64,000 bases of DNA from Deltaproteobacteria bacterium (GCA_022601195.1 JAHZIX010000001.1:148689-212688), one strand, 5' to 3'; positions 25,301 to 34,114 are shown, counted from the first letter of the stretch. The notes: a model not told the origin generated them from the sequence alone. Translations and numbers: made by a program.

Positions 25301-27574
25301 GGTTCGGTGAGCTATCGAGACTATGACGCCGCCGGGTTGCCTCATGGGATGATCGATGGTCCCCACAACCTCTCCTTCACCTATGACTTCATGGGTCGCC
25401 CTTTGGAAACCCGAGACCGGAATCACAGCGCTCGACTCGTCACCAAGCTGACCTGGGACGCCGGAGGTGCCCCGGGCGCTGGCAAACTCCGCCACGCGGA
25501 TCAATACAACGATGTCGATCTGGCCTGGAACCCGGAAGGCGAAGAACGGGTGAGAATCCGTCAAACCTTCATCTATGGCGGGTTGTGGGGAGCCATCTCC
25601 AGAAAAGAGACCCGCGTCTCCTGGAGCGCTGACGACGTTCGATTCAAGCAACGCTTCACCTACGATGATCTCGGTGGCGTCGAGCAAATGACCTATCCCT
25701 ACTGCAGCATTCCTTCCAACTGCGCCAGCAGTGAGGTGGGTTCTAGCCGAAAGATCGTCTACAGCCGTGAGAAAGGTTTGTTGACCGCCGTGGACCAAGT
25801 AGCGGGCGCCGGCCTCATTCCTTGGGCGGGCCCCATCACCTATCACACCAGTGGCTTGCGCAACCGGCTTCCCCACGCCAATGGAGTGATCGATCAGATG
25901 GATGCGGACGACCATTTCACCCGCCGTCCCAAGAGGATCTACACCAACGGGATTACGCCAGGGTTTGACAGCGGCATCCTTTCCTACGATGGTGCCGGCA
26001 GCCTCAAAGAGGCCGCGCGGGAGGTCACTCCTGGCAACATCCTGAAGGACCGTTTCTTCTATGACCAGGTAGGACGGTTAACGGAAGCGTCCTATATGGA
26101 CGGCTCCTTCGGACCGACCCACACCTACGATGCCTTTGGGAATCTCCAGTCGGTGGAAGGTTTGAGTGGAGGCATGGTCGATACACCTACTAATTCGAAC
26201 ACCAACCGGCTGCAAGGGGGAATTTACGACGGCGCCGGAAACCTGCTCTCTTCTCCGGCGATCCCTTGGCAATTCACCTACAACACCAACAACCGGCTCA
26301 CCAGTCAAGCAGGTCGGCACTACCTCTACGATGCATTCGGGGAAAGAACCATCACTGTCTCCCAGATCCCTGAAGAGGCGGCGACCTTTCATCTTCGAGA
26401 CCTCGAAAACCGATTGGTGAGCCAGGTGGTGATGAATGAGGGAACGTGGAGCCGCCGCCGAGACTTCATCTTCGCCGATGGCACTCTCCTTGCCAGCAGC
26501 GACGCAACGAACGGCAGTCGTCACTACCACCGCGACCACCTAGGGAGCACCAGGTTGGTGACGGGTCCGGGCGGATCCGTCCAAAACGAGCTCTTTTACA
26601 TGCCCTACGGTGGGGAAAACCAGCCACCATCGGAAGATTCTCGCTTCACCGGCCATGAACGAGACGGCTCCACCGGCTCCGATTACATGCACGCCCGCCA
26701 CTACTCGAGCACCATCGGCCGATTCCTCAGCGTCGATCCGGTACAGGGGCAGTCGCAACAACCTCAGAGTTGGAACCGCTATGCCTATGTGCAGGGTAAC
26801 CCCCTCAGCCTCACCGACCCCACCGGCCGCTTACCCGCCTGCCCGGTAGGAACCTCCAGAGATGATCGCGGGGGAGGAAAATGTCTAGCCGTGGCGGAGG
26901 GTCCTCAGGTTTGGGTCTACGCCCGGCATCCCGATGGACCCAACCGCCGTCGCCGCGGCGGGGGCTTGGGAGGAGTCATTCGAAATTGCCGCAGCGCTGC
27001 CTGCATCACGGGCACCGACAGAGGCAACGGACCCACCGGAGAAGGGCCAGGGGGAGGAGACAGTCCGGGAGGCGGGCGTACGAACCCGGGACCAGGCCCT
27101 CAAGAGAAACCGAATCCTCCTGAGCGCAAACCGGATGGGCAACTGGAGTGCGCGGGCCAGGCGAACCAAGTCATCTGCGAGCTCGCCAACGACAACTCGG
27201 ACAACCCCTACAACGAGAAATGGAATCAAAGGTGGGCTGCGTTTGGTTTGGCTTCGGTGGTCGGAGGAATCGCGGCTCTCTTCGCCGAGGGTGTCGTTTT
27301 GGGATTGGGTGCCAAAACCCTTGGATACCAGGCGATCGTCGCGGAACTCGGAGGAATCGCCAATGTTGCGAATTGGCAGGTGGTGATGCAGGCCGGCATC
27401 AACACAGCCATGGTCATTCGGGGAACGGTCGGTGCTTTGCCTGCAGTGCTTCCCGGCGGAGCCATCACCTTCACGGAAAGCCTAGGCCTGGCCATCGGAG
27501 TCGCCGGCGGGGGCTCCCTCTATGCCCACGCCGACAATGCCTTCACCTGGGCAGCCGGTGAGCTCGGGTTCTAA
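22322..27574 (+). CDS. Large secreted RHS/YD-repeat protein
   Basis: A 1750-residue protein. The start ATG 22322 has AGGAG nine bases upstream and is followed by a signal peptide (CCFSTLATLLLAAFFSLPLGA). About 1400 residues of RHS/YD-type repeats follow, with many units such as YDVAGRLTEA, YDSSGRLKSA and YDGAGSL. They close with the RHS core HARHYSSTIGRFLSVDPVQG, then WNRYAYVQGNPLSLTDPTGR near residues 1467-1503. The repeats form a hollow shell that usually encloses a C-terminal toxin. The last 247 residues are variable: a Gly/Pro-rich linker and a hydrophobic, small-residue-rich end. I could not match them to a toxin fold. No small immunity gene follows. A Sec signal peptide argues against type VI delivery. 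A surface or adhesion role is also possible. Confidence 0.92.
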   Translation: MKPDSYDQPPSSSASRSCCFSTLATLLLAAFFSLPLGAIHPNHPLDIDPEKAAQGFTEGIDNIDLYSGALSLNLPIGPFQLNYSSNVWRYKRDNVDEIEAFPNRLNNAGLGFHLGWGEVLSPFHNLNQTGKWLYVDKSGGEHVFYPNLHKGEPVDSGVLYSRDNGYLRLRIQDDGTGNHLWAEIESPNGSTQRFECVASPGQGCGLESVYRLRKGWSPFTTRQDPDFEVDYDDFNDDGNPELWTMTNRYGLTHKIYLDGSGPWVILRVTKVEIQTFGAAPATFDFTYQTKNIARSCKDGSGGTGPTLSVPLLTRIDLPDGTSYHMTIGGAATPTYHTTCENGIDDLPGVLWGLFLPTGGGLAWEWQENEFPPGENHLEFNTSAGVSARLLSDADLNILGRWTYKSTGIPRGEPNNAPENDPQMITEVVYPTGDCSKHFFNARYWTTPSQQRGWELGLPFVYTEQNDGKFLSTQLWDSNNGNGGCNTTTGTKIRSTYLRFRRDAPPGQAPGANGVTFADFYNTNRQVEASRTIFHLDTRDAAGDERYIDTEDSEFDGLGHFRRKVRTGNFRDDSTTDERRETFTGFNRTSGTYPGTYVPVAEDVPWILDLFDHNFALEPDSHGVQNSKVESSFEEATGFLTCTRLLANGSTRGPTDLLTVHSRDSLGNLTDVKQYGGDLYPGHSTPLPTTGGECGDLPAQPNYWVTYGYDPLSGAHISTRPRTATGGNASFLTHDVDVQPETGFVLRQRDTTGFEVSFDYDSSGRLKSATPDQGAQLLYTYAPRTSTEPMTITIRLVAPGTQQALTERKILFDDVGRPFKERHRMPGFNVWTEQETVRNARGWVTSVSEWGNLNRKTQYLNFDALGRPKVIRPPDGAAHDIKFSRLGSRQQIRQVKRALSGGETYVNKIFRTDSYGRLFQVEEPSGEGGSLTTSTYRYDVAGRLTEAHTEAATLVNRKGLTESPAAPSQTRSFQYDRRGFLLSETHPEKGLNGNGSVSYRDYDAAGLPHGMIDGPHNLSFTYDFMGRPLETRDRNHSARLVTKLTWDAGGAPGAGKLRHADQYNDVDLAWNPEGEERVRIRQTFIYGGLWGAISRKETRVSWSADDVRFKQRFTYDDLGGVEQMTYPYCSIPSNCASSEVGSSRKIVYSREKGLLTAVDQVAGAGLIPWAGPITYHTSGLRNRLPHANGVIDQMDADDHFTRRPKRIYTNGITPGFDSGILSYDGAGSLKEAAREVTPGNILKDRFFYDQVGRLTEASYMDGSFGPTHTYDAFGNLQSVEGLSGGMVDTPTNSNTNRLQGGIYDGAGNLLSSPAIPWQFTYNTNNRLTSQAGRHYLYDAFGERTITVSQIPEEAATFHLRDLENRLVSQVVMNEGTWSRRRDFIFADGTLLASSDATNGSRHYHRDHLGSTRLVTGPGGSVQNELFYMPYGGENQPPSEDSRFTGHERDGSTGSDYMHARHYSSTIGRFLSVDPVQGQSQQPQSWNRYAYVQGNPLSLTDPTGRLPACPVGTSRDDRGGGKCLAVAEGPQVWVYARHPDGPNRRRRGGGLGGVIRNCRSAACITGTDRGNGPTGEGPGGGDSPGGGRTNPGPGPQEKPNPPERKPDGQLECAGQANQVICELANDNSDNPYNEKWNQRWAAFGLASVVGGIAALFAEGVVLGLGAKTLGYQAIVAELGGIANVANWQVVMQAGINTAMVIRGTVGALPAVLPGGAITFTESLGLAIGVAGGGSLYAHADNAFTWAAGELGF

Positions 27575-27586
27575 CTAGTCCTGGTT

Positions 27587-27622
27587 GGGGGTGGGAGGGG
27601 CGCTGGCGTCCCTCCCACCCTC
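27587..27622 (+). terminator. Hairpin terminator after the RHS gene
   Basis: GGTGGGAGGG (27590-27599) pairs with CCCTCCCACC (27610-27619), and two or three more pairs are possible outside. The stem starts about 13 bases after the RHS stop and is followed by TCGGTTATTCC, a weak U-rich stretch. The rest of the gap to 27915 holds no gene that I can support; the ribosome binding site GGAGGA of the next gene is at 27905-27910. Confidence 0.6.
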
Positions 27623-27915
27623 GGTTATTCCTGGAAAGATCCCAGCCGAATCGAAGCCAGAGCCGTGATCAGGGCCGTGATCACGGCCGCGATCCAAGAC
27701 TGCCCACCGCCTCTGCCGCCCAAAGCCTTCTAACTCAATGCGGAAATAGCCAAGAATCACCGTAGTTGAGCTTGTAACGTTTTTCTGTTTCGGTCACTCT
27801 ACTCATAGAAGCTTCCAGTATTCAACTGGCTGGCATGCCGCTCGGTGGGCATGCTCGCGGTGCTCCCTCCTTTCGAGGTTGGGGGGTGCCGTGGTGGCTT
27901 ACATGGAGGAACCCG

Positions 27916-30900
27916 ATGAGACATTCCCTATCTTCAACTTGGCTCCTATCCCTGATCTTGGCAGCGACCCTGACCCTCTCCGGGCCTGCCAGATCCCAAA
28001 GCGCCTTGCCGGTGTGTGAAGCCGAGCGCTCTGTAGCCCTGGTACCGAGCGACCTGGAGCTGTGTGAAGAGCTGGGCAAAGTGGTTCGCCAGCCCAGTGA
28101 GCTGCGACTCGACAAATATCAGGAAGCTCTCGGAGATTTTCTCCGCGCCTTCTGCCATCGCAACGAGAAAGCCGGCTGGAAACGAGACAAATTCGTTAGA
28201 GCCACCGGCCCCTTTACGGCGGATCTGGTCGGTCAGGAATGGGTCGGAGCCAACCGCGGCACCCACGCTCCGGTGGTCATCTGGTACTCCCCGGAGATGC
28301 TCGATTGGATGGACGACAACCGACCGCCGGAACCCAGCGAAGCTCCCACCTCGCCTCCCCCGGTCCCGGACGGCTCCATCATGATCAAGGAAATGTACCC
28401 GGCGCCGGCTGCGGATTGCGCCCAAATCGACCCCACTTACCTCCTGCCCACCAGCGGCGCCGCCGTCATGGTGCGGGATCGCCAGGCCTCTCACGATGGC
28501 TGGTTCTGGGGTTGGTTCGGCTGGAGCGGTTGGGATCCGGACTGGCCGGCGGGAGTCGAGAACCGCCTCCCCTACATGGGCTTTGGCCAGTATTGCGTCA
28601 ACTGCCATGGCTCCGCCCAAGACAACCTCACCTTCGCCAGCTTGCGCAATGTGGAGGGAGAGCCGGGGCAACCCTTGGTGTTTCTCAGTCAGCATTTCTA
28701 CGACGTGCCCCCCGTTCCCAGCCACCATCGGGAAGTCTCCCTTCCTACCGACGACGCACCTCGCTTGGGGCAACCCCACTACACTTATAGCTCCGCCTTC
28801 ACCGAGGGAATTCCCGCCACTTCTCTGCCCCAACCCACCTGGGAAAGCGTCGTCCCCTTGGCCTCGGAAACCTATGACAATGTCTGGGTGGAAGCCGGAG
28901 GGCCCACCGCTGCCAGCCAATTCGTCACCTCGGATCAGTGCATCGGCTGCCATGATGCCGGCAGCACCGGTCTTCAATTCGACATGACGCAGCCGAATCC
29001 CCACGGGGACAATCTGCTCAATTTCTCCCCCTACGCCACCTGGGCAACCTCCCCCATGGGCCTCGGCGGCCGCGACCCCATTTTCTATGCCCAGCTGGCC
29101 AGCGAGACGGAGACCTTCCACCCGGAGGCTTCGGCGATCATTCAGGACACCTGCCTGGGCTGCCACGGCATTCTCGGCCAACGACAATTCGCCATCGACC
29201 GAAACCCCAAGGAAGACGACTGCCAATGCCTCAGCGGGGAAAGTGACGAGGATTGCTTCCTGCGGGTCTATGCCAACGCCATTCCTTACCCCGGCGGAGA
29301 TGTGCAAGCCGAGTTTGCCAATTTCGGAGCGCTGGCTCGGGACGGTATCTCCTGCACGGCGTGTCATCACATGCTCCCGGGCCAGGGGGACGGACCCGCT
29401 CTGGCCAAACCCGAGAATCGTTGCGTGAAAGAACGCCAGGAGTTCCTCAACCCGGGCAACACGGGTTTCGCCAGGACCTTCACCGGCAGCTTCCTGGTGG
29501 GCCCTCCCGGAGAGCTCTACGGCCCCTTCGAGGATCCCAAGGTCAAACCCATGGAACATGCCTTGGGCATCCAGCCGGTCCACAACTCCGCCATTCAAAG
29601 CTCCGAGCTGTGCGGCAGCTGCCACACCGTCCACTTGCCGATCATGGGGAAGGATGCCGAGATCCTCGGCTACACCTACGAGCAAACCACCTACTCGGAA
29701 TGGGCCATGAGTGCCTACCGCATGGGTGATACCCCTCAAGGCACCCTTCCGGAAGGACCGGGGAAGCTCGCTGAATCCTGCCAGAGCTGCCATATGCCCA
29801 GTGTCGATGGGGACGGAGAGCCGGTCAAATCCAAGATCGCCAGCATCCAAGAGTTCAGTAACTTTCCGGAATCCGAGTACAACCTGGGTCCGGAAGACAT
29901 CGACCTGGCCATTCGCACCGGCTTCGCCCGTCACACCCTGGTGGGTCTCAACGTCTTCTTCATCAAGATGGCCCAGCAATTCCCGGATATCCTCGGCATT
30001 CGCACCCAGGACCCCATGCTGGTGAGCAAAGGCTTGGACCCTCTACTGCTCACCGAACAGGCCATGCTCGACCAAGCTTCCAACAGCACTGCTACGGTGG
30101 AGGTCGGGGAGATGGAGTTGGGGCCAAAAACTCTGCGAGTGCCGGTCACCGTCGCCAGCCAGGTGGGCCATAAATTCCCCTCCGGGGTTGGCTTCCGGAG
30201 GGCCTTTCTGACCTTCGAAGTTCTCGACGCCCTCGGTAACACCATTTGGGCTTCGGGCCGCAGCAACGAAGCGGGTCTGTTGGTCGATGAACAGGGGGAA
30301 AACCTTCCTGGGGAGCTTTGGTGGAAAGATGACTGTTCCGCTCGGCGACACCCGGACGAGCTGGTGTACCAACCTCACTACCAGAAGATCCAACACCAAA
30401 ACCAGGTGCAGATCTACCAGGAATTGGTCACCTCCCCCGCTGATACGGCCAAGCCCAAATGCGGCAAACACGCCACCCCCGGCGGTCAGTTCACCACCAG
30501 CTTTCTCTCCATTTGCGGTCACGTCAAAGACAACCGCATTCTTCCCGATGGCTTTCTCTCGCTGCCGAAGCGCATCGCCATCGCCGAAGCACTGGGAGCC
30601 GGTGAAGATCTCGCTTTCGATACCGGCCCAACGGCGGTGGGAGACGATCCCGACTACCGCCACGGCGGCAAGGACTCGGTGGTCTACGAGGTCCCTCTGG
30701 CGGGCCTTAGCGCCCCACCAGCCAACGTCCGCGCCACCCTCAACTACCAAGCGACTCCTCCCTTTTTCCTTCAAGATCGTTTCTGCACCTCCACCAGCAA
30801 AGACACCCAACGCCTGTTCTTCCTCGCCGGCCACTTGAACCTCAACGGCACCGAGGCGGAAGGCTGGAAGCTGGAGGTGGTCGGTAGTGGCGATGTGCCG

Positions 30901-30924
30901 GTGCCGGTGCCGGGAGGAGGATGA
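27916..30924 (+). CDS. Secreted six-haem cytochrome c with P460-like N-terminal region
   Basis: A 1002-residue exported protein. The start ATG 27916 has GGAGGA five bases upstream, and a signal peptide follows (STWLLSLILAATLTLSGPARS). Six CxxCH haem c sites are visible at residues 227, 342, 413, 480, 566 and 622 (CVNCH, CIGCH, CLGCH, CTACH, CGSCH, CQSCH). The region before the first haem (GWFWGWFGWSGWDPDW to YMGFGQYCVNCHGSA) resembles the end of cytochrome P460 proteins. Residues 690-1000 contain no haem sites and may be a beta-rich domain (VTVASQVGHKFPSGVGFRR). It is probably periplasmic or surface electron transfer, or a multihaem oxidoreductase. The substrate is unknown. It stands alone with no cytochrome maturation genes nearby. 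Confidence 0.85.
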   Translation: MRHSLSSTWLLSLILAATLTLSGPARSQSALPVCEAERSVALVPSDLELCEELGKVVRQPSELRLDKYQEALGDFLRAFCHRNEKAGWKRDKFVRATGPFTADLVGQEWVGANRGTHAPVVIWYSPEMLDWMDDNRPPEPSEAPTSPPPVPDGSIMIKEMYPAPAADCAQIDPTYLLPTSGAAVMVRDRQASHDGWFWGWFGWSGWDPDWPAGVENRLPYMGFGQYCVNCHGSAQDNLTFASLRNVEGEPGQPLVFLSQHFYDVPPVPSHHREVSLPTDDAPRLGQPHYTYSSAFTEGIPATSLPQPTWESVVPLASETYDNVWVEAGGPTAASQFVTSDQCIGCHDAGSTGLQFDMTQPNPHGDNLLNFSPYATWATSPMGLGGRDPIFYAQLASETETFHPEASAIIQDTCLGCHGILGQRQFAIDRNPKEDDCQCLSGESDEDCFLRVYANAIPYPGGDVQAEFANFGALARDGISCTACHHMLPGQGDGPALAKPENRCVKERQEFLNPGNTGFARTFTGSFLVGPPGELYGPFEDPKVKPMEHALGIQPVHNSAIQSSELCGSCHTVHLPIMGKDAEILGYTYEQTTYSEWAMSAYRMGDTPQGTLPEGPGKLAESCQSCHMPSVDGDGEPVKSKIASIQEFSNFPESEYNLGPEDIDLAIRTGFARHTLVGLNVFFIKMAQQFPDILGIRTQDPMLVSKGLDPLLLTEQAMLDQASNSTATVEVGEMELGPKTLRVPVTVASQVGHKFPSGVGFRRAFLTFEVLDALGNTIWASGRSNEAGLLVDEQGENLPGELWWKDDCSARRHPDELVYQPHYQKIQHQNQVQIYQELVTSPADTAKPKCGKHATPGGQFTTSFLSICGHVKDNRILPDGFLSLPKRIAIAEALGAGEDLAFDTGPTAVGDDPDYRHGGKDSVVYEVPLAGLSAPPANVRATLNYQATPPFFLQDRFCTSTSKDTQRLFFLAGHLNLNGTEAEGWKLEVVGSGDVPVPVPGGG

Positions 30925-30952
30925 GAAGGGACGGACGGTAAGAAAAGGGTGA

Positions 30953-30988
30953 GGGGAGGCCCCAAGTCGGTCCGGGACGGGCCTCTCC
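30953..30988. terminator. Hairpin between convergent genes
   Basis: GGGGAGGCCC (30953-30962) can pair with GGGCCTCTCC (30979-30988), with one wobble pair. It sits between the end of the multihaem gene and the end of the convergent rhodanese gene and could end both transcripts. No U-tract is present. Confidence 0.4.
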
Positions 30989-31055
30989 CAGAGAGGATTC
31001 CAATACAGCCGAGCTCACCCCTCGGCTGCCTGGCTAGGGCCTTGCCAGGTCGCCC

Positions 31056-31604
31056 TCAGCGACTGCGAACCCGTTGATTGTAGGGAAGCCGTGCCAGCAG
31101 CATGGCCATCCCACAAGTGTCGGTCAGGCCCGCAAAAAGGAGGCCCGCTCCGACGAAGCCGCTGAGGGCGAGCCACCAAGGAGAGACCACGGCACCGAGG
31201 GTCGTGCCTGCCACGATCAGCACTCCGGCTGCGATGCGCACCTGCCGCTCCAGGCTGATCGGCGCATGGTCGTCCCCTTCGGTGAGGAGTCCAGCCTGTC
31301 GCCATTGCTGGATTCCACCCTTCAGGTGATGAACCTCGCTCCAGCCTGCGGAGAAAAGCCTCTCGGCAGCCTGGGCGGAGCGATTTCCCGAGTTGCAATA
31401 CAAAACGACGGTCTTGTTTCCCGACTCCGGCAGCTTCGCCACATCGAAACGGGACAACGGAACTAGCTCGGAGTTCGGAATGCGTTCTCCGGCATGCTCC
31501 CCAGGCTCCCGCACATCGACGACCATCGCCTCCTCCCGCGCCGCCCAGGATTGAAGGGTTAGAGGGTCTACTTCGTGGAGGCGGTTGTTCTCTTTCTTTG
31601 CCAT
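31056..31604 (-). CDS. Rhodanese with C-terminal membrane domain (YgaP-like)
   Basis: A 182-residue protein. Residues 10-105 form a rhodanese domain with the active-site loop YCNSGNRS, whose Cys takes up sulfane sulfur, and DVREPGEHAGERIPNSELVP at the other conserved edge. Residues 120-175 hold two membrane segments of the DUF2892 type (VRIAAGVLIVAGTTLGAVVS and LALSGFVGAGLLFAGLTDTC), as in YgaP. AGGAGAG precedes the ATG. It lies 50 bases downstream of the persulfide dioxygenase gene on the same strand, so the two probably form a sulfide or persulfide detoxification operon. Confidence 0.92.
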   Translation of the reverse strand: MAKKENNRLHEVDPLTLQSWAAREEAMVVDVREPGEHAGERIPNSELVPLSRFDVAKLPESGNKTVVLYCNSGNRSAQAAERLFSAGWSEVHHLKGGIQQWRQAGLLTEGDDHAPISLERQVRIAAGVLIVAGTTLGAVVSPWWLALSGFVGAGLLFAGLTDTCGMAMLLARLPYNQRVRSR

Positions 31605-31654
31605 GGACCTGTCTCTCCTAGGTTGTGTCCGGATTGGCCTGATCGCTCCACCCT

Positions 31655-33079
31655 CTAGACGGCGATCTCGCTCTCACCCTTCGGCCGATTGGTAAATAGG
31701 TCATTCACCAGAGTGACCGAGAAGCCTTGCCTCTCGAGCAGGGAGACGGCGGAGCTAGCACGGGCGCCGCTGCGGCAGTGGACCAGGATCTCGGTGTCTT
31801 TGGGGATCTCGCCGAGACGCGCTCGGAGACGGGTGTGAGGAATATGGATCGCCTCCGGAAGGTGACCTTCCTCGAATTCGGCCATCGAGCGGACATCCAA
31901 CATGGCGGCCTTGGGCTCAGCTGGAAGCCGGCGCAGCTCGGCGAAATCGACGCTTCTCATAGGTGTCAGGCCTTCGACCTGTTGAAGGGTCTCCGCCGTG
32001 GCAAACCCCACAACCTGGTCGAGACCAACGCGGACTAGCGATCGGACGGCCCCTTCCACCTGGTGGGTCTCGACGATCAGAAAGATCGGCAGGTCGGGGT
32101 CGACATAGGACCCTGCGATGGTGGGAAAGGTGCGGTTGAGAGGGGCGTAGACGGAGCCCTCGATGTGTCCAGCCAGGTAGGCCTCACGGTCTAGGCGCGT
32201 GTCGAGGATCGTTGCTTCCTGGCCTCCCGCCAACTCGAGTAACTCTGTGGCATCCATCTCCCGGGGCCTCGGTAGGTCGCCGAGGACGGGGGCACCTTCC
32301 TTGTTGAGAATCTTCATGCGGCCGAAGTAGAGGGGTGGTTCCGGTTGGCCGTCGAGGATGAAGCGAACGAAGTCCGCCTCAGGACCTTGAGCCGCAGCGA
32401 TGGCGGGGCTGAATCGCCGCTCATAGCCCACCGTCGATTCGGGCACTGCCCCGAGGGCCTTTCCGCAGGCGCTTCCGGCACCGTGACCAGGCCACACCTG
32501 CAGGTAGTCCGGCAGCTTCAGGAATTCCCGGGCCGAAGCGTAGAGGCGCTGAGCCGAGGGCTCCATGGCCCCCTCTAATCCAGCGGCGGATTCCAAGAGA
32601 TCCGGCCGACCCAAATCACCGACGAAGACAAAATCACCGGAGAGGATACCCATCGGCTCGCTGGCTCCACCCCCGCGGTCGGTTACCAGAAAGCTCAGAT
32701 GCTCGGGAGTGTGGCCAGGGGTGTGCAGGACTCGCAACTCGATCTTGCCCACCGAAAAGGTGTCCCCGTGCTTGAGGAAGCGCACCTGGGGGCGACCCTC
32801 AGGAACCCAGAGATATTTCCAATCCTCATCGCCCTCGTCGGACAGATACACCTTGATCTCTTGATCGTGCTCCGCCAGCTCCCGGGCGCCGGAAAGGAAG
32901 TCAGCGTGAATATGCGTTTCGGTCACCGCATTGATCCGCAGGCCCTCCTGGGCTGCCAACGAGAGGTAGCGGTCAATATCCCGCTGCGGGTCCACTATCA
33001 GGGCTTCTCCCGTCTGTTGGCAGCCGATGAGATAGGCATTTTGAGCCAGTTGGTCGTCGAAGATCTGTCGGAAAAACAT
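31655..33079 (-). CDS. Persulfide dioxygenase-like MBL protein fused to two rhodanese domains
   Basis: A 474-residue fusion. The N-terminal metallo-beta-lactamase fold has THIHADFLSGARELA, HTPGHTPEHLSF, SGDFVFVGDLGRPDL and PGHGAGSACGKALG. This set of Fe ligands and the THIHADF form are typical of ETHE1/Blh-type persulfide dioxygenases. Residues 265-360 are a rhodanese-like domain without an active Cys (IFLIVETHQ at that place). Residues 370-465 are a second rhodanese with the loop VHCRSGARAS and a Cys. The arrangement resembles CstB of sulfide detoxification operons: oxidation of persulfide to sulfite, then transfer to thiosulfate. TAGGAGG supports the start. It is first gene of a two-gene operon with the membrane rhodanese. 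Confidence 0.92.
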   Translation of the reverse strand: MFFRQIFDDQLAQNAYLIGCQQTGEALIVDPQRDIDRYLSLAAQEGLRINAVTETHIHADFLSGARELAEHDQEIKVYLSDEGDEDWKYLWVPEGRPQVRFLKHGDTFSVGKIELRVLHTPGHTPEHLSFLVTDRGGGASEPMGILSGDFVFVGDLGRPDLLESAAGLEGAMEPSAQRLYASAREFLKLPDYLQVWPGHGAGSACGKALGAVPESTVGYERRFSPAIAAAQGPEADFVRFILDGQPEPPLYFGRMKILNKEGAPVLGDLPRPREMDATELLELAGGQEATILDTRLDREAYLAGHIEGSVYAPLNRTFPTIAGSYVDPDLPIFLIVETHQVEGAVRSLVRVGLDQVVGFATAETLQQVEGLTPMRSVDFAELRRLPAEPKAAMLDVRSMAEFEEGHLPEAIHIPHTRLRARLGEIPKDTEILVHCRSGARASSAVSLLERQGFSVTLVNDLFTNRPKGESEIAV

Positions 33080-33256
33080 GGCCTGAGCCTCCTAGTTGAA
33101 ATTCCTGCCTCTACTCAGTGGGAGACACGGAGTCGGAGAAAGGTTCCTGGAATCTGAGCTTACGAACTTCTCGTCGGCTCTCCCCTGCCCCGTCCCAGTT
33201 TCTGGGACTCGTACCGATCCGAGTCAAAGACCATCCGGATTCGGGGCGACTCGGAT

Positions 33257-34114
33257 TTAGGACGAACTCGACTCTGCTCCCTGGAAAGCGACCGTTAGAG
33301 CTTGGTGCAGCTCCGAGGGCAGCTCTCCCTCGCCGAGGGACTGGCAGGTATCGCGGGTTAGGTCGAGGGTTGCCAACAAGGCAGCGCAGCGGGAACAGAG
33401 GTCCGCCTCGTTCACCTGGAAGGGAACATCCCGGTCCAAGGCATCCTGTTTGGCCGCCAGTAGGTCAAAGCACAGCTGCCGGGAATGGCCGGGCCGAGGT
33501 GCGCGACGTAGGGGAAGCTTCTTGACCAGCTCCCGCCTCAGAAGGAGCCGAGCTCGGTGAAGCCGAGTCTTGACGGTCGCCTTCTTCAGTCCCAGGATCG
33601 CTGCCACATCCGAAATGGGCAACTCGACGATTTCTTTTAGTATCAGGGGCATCCTGAAATGAACCGGGAGGCGAGCAATCGCCTGCTCAACGGCTTCCCG
33701 GGTCTCTCTACGAAGCTGATCTTCCAGCGGTCCTTGATGCAGAGAGGCGATGTCCGGAATCTCCTCCCCAGGCACCGGCAACAACTCTGAAAGGGATTCG
33801 ATAGTCTGCGGCTCCCCCGCCCGTTTGCGCCTTCGCCGAGCACAAGCCCGCGCAGCGATCGTATAAAGCCAAGTCGTCGGCTCCGCATCACCCTTGAATT
33901 GGTGCCACTTCTTCCAGGCGATCAAGAAAATCTCTTGAACAAGATCCTCCGCATCGTGGGCGTCTTTACAGAGCTTCAAACTCAGCCGGTAAAGTCGCCC
34001 CCCCTGCTCTTCCATGAGCTGCGGCAAGGCCACCTCAGCGGGTTGATCTGACCAGGCTGTGGTTGGCATCGAAGTATCAGGCGTCAGAGTGTCTTGCATC
34101 GAAGTATCTAGCAC
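33257..34114 (-). CDS. ECF sigma factor with zinc-finger-like C-terminal extension
   Basis: A 285-residue sigma-70 family protein. Region 2 is LYRLSLKLCKDAHDAEDLVQ then EIFLIAWKKWHQFKGDAEP. Region 4 is AIARLPVHFRMPLILKEIVE then LPISDVAAILGLKKATVKTR. After region 4 there are about 85 extra residues with a spaced CysX(n)CSRC pattern (QLCFDLLAAK, DLCSRCAALLATL) that resembles the zinc-binding anti-sigma fold normally encoded by a separate gene. This would be a built-in regulator; no membrane segment is present. The start is uncertain. GTG 34114, ATG 34099 and ATG 34069 are all in frame, and a 13-base word (GATACTTCGATGC) is repeated over them. No anti-sigma gene lies next to it. Targets are unknown. 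Confidence 0.85.
   Translation of the reverse strand: MLDTSMQDTLTPDTSMPTTAWSDQPAEVALPQLMEEQGGRLYRLSLKLCKDAHDAEDLVQEIFLIAWKKWHQFKGDAEPTTWLYTIAARACARRRRKRAGEPQTIESLSELLPVPGEEIPDIASLHQGPLEDQLRRETREAVEQAIARLPVHFRMPLILKEIVELPISDVAAILGLKKATVKTRLHRARLLLRRELVKKLPLRRAPRPGHSRQLCFDLLAAKQDALDRDVPFQVNEADLCSRCAALLATLDLTRDTCQSLGEGELPSELHQALTVAFQGAESSSS

Noticed and set aside
27946..29979. 677-residue open frame antisense to the multihaem gene
   Set aside because: The sense strand has a signal peptide, six haem motifs and a good ribosome binding site. The antisense frame is open because of GC-rich codon use.
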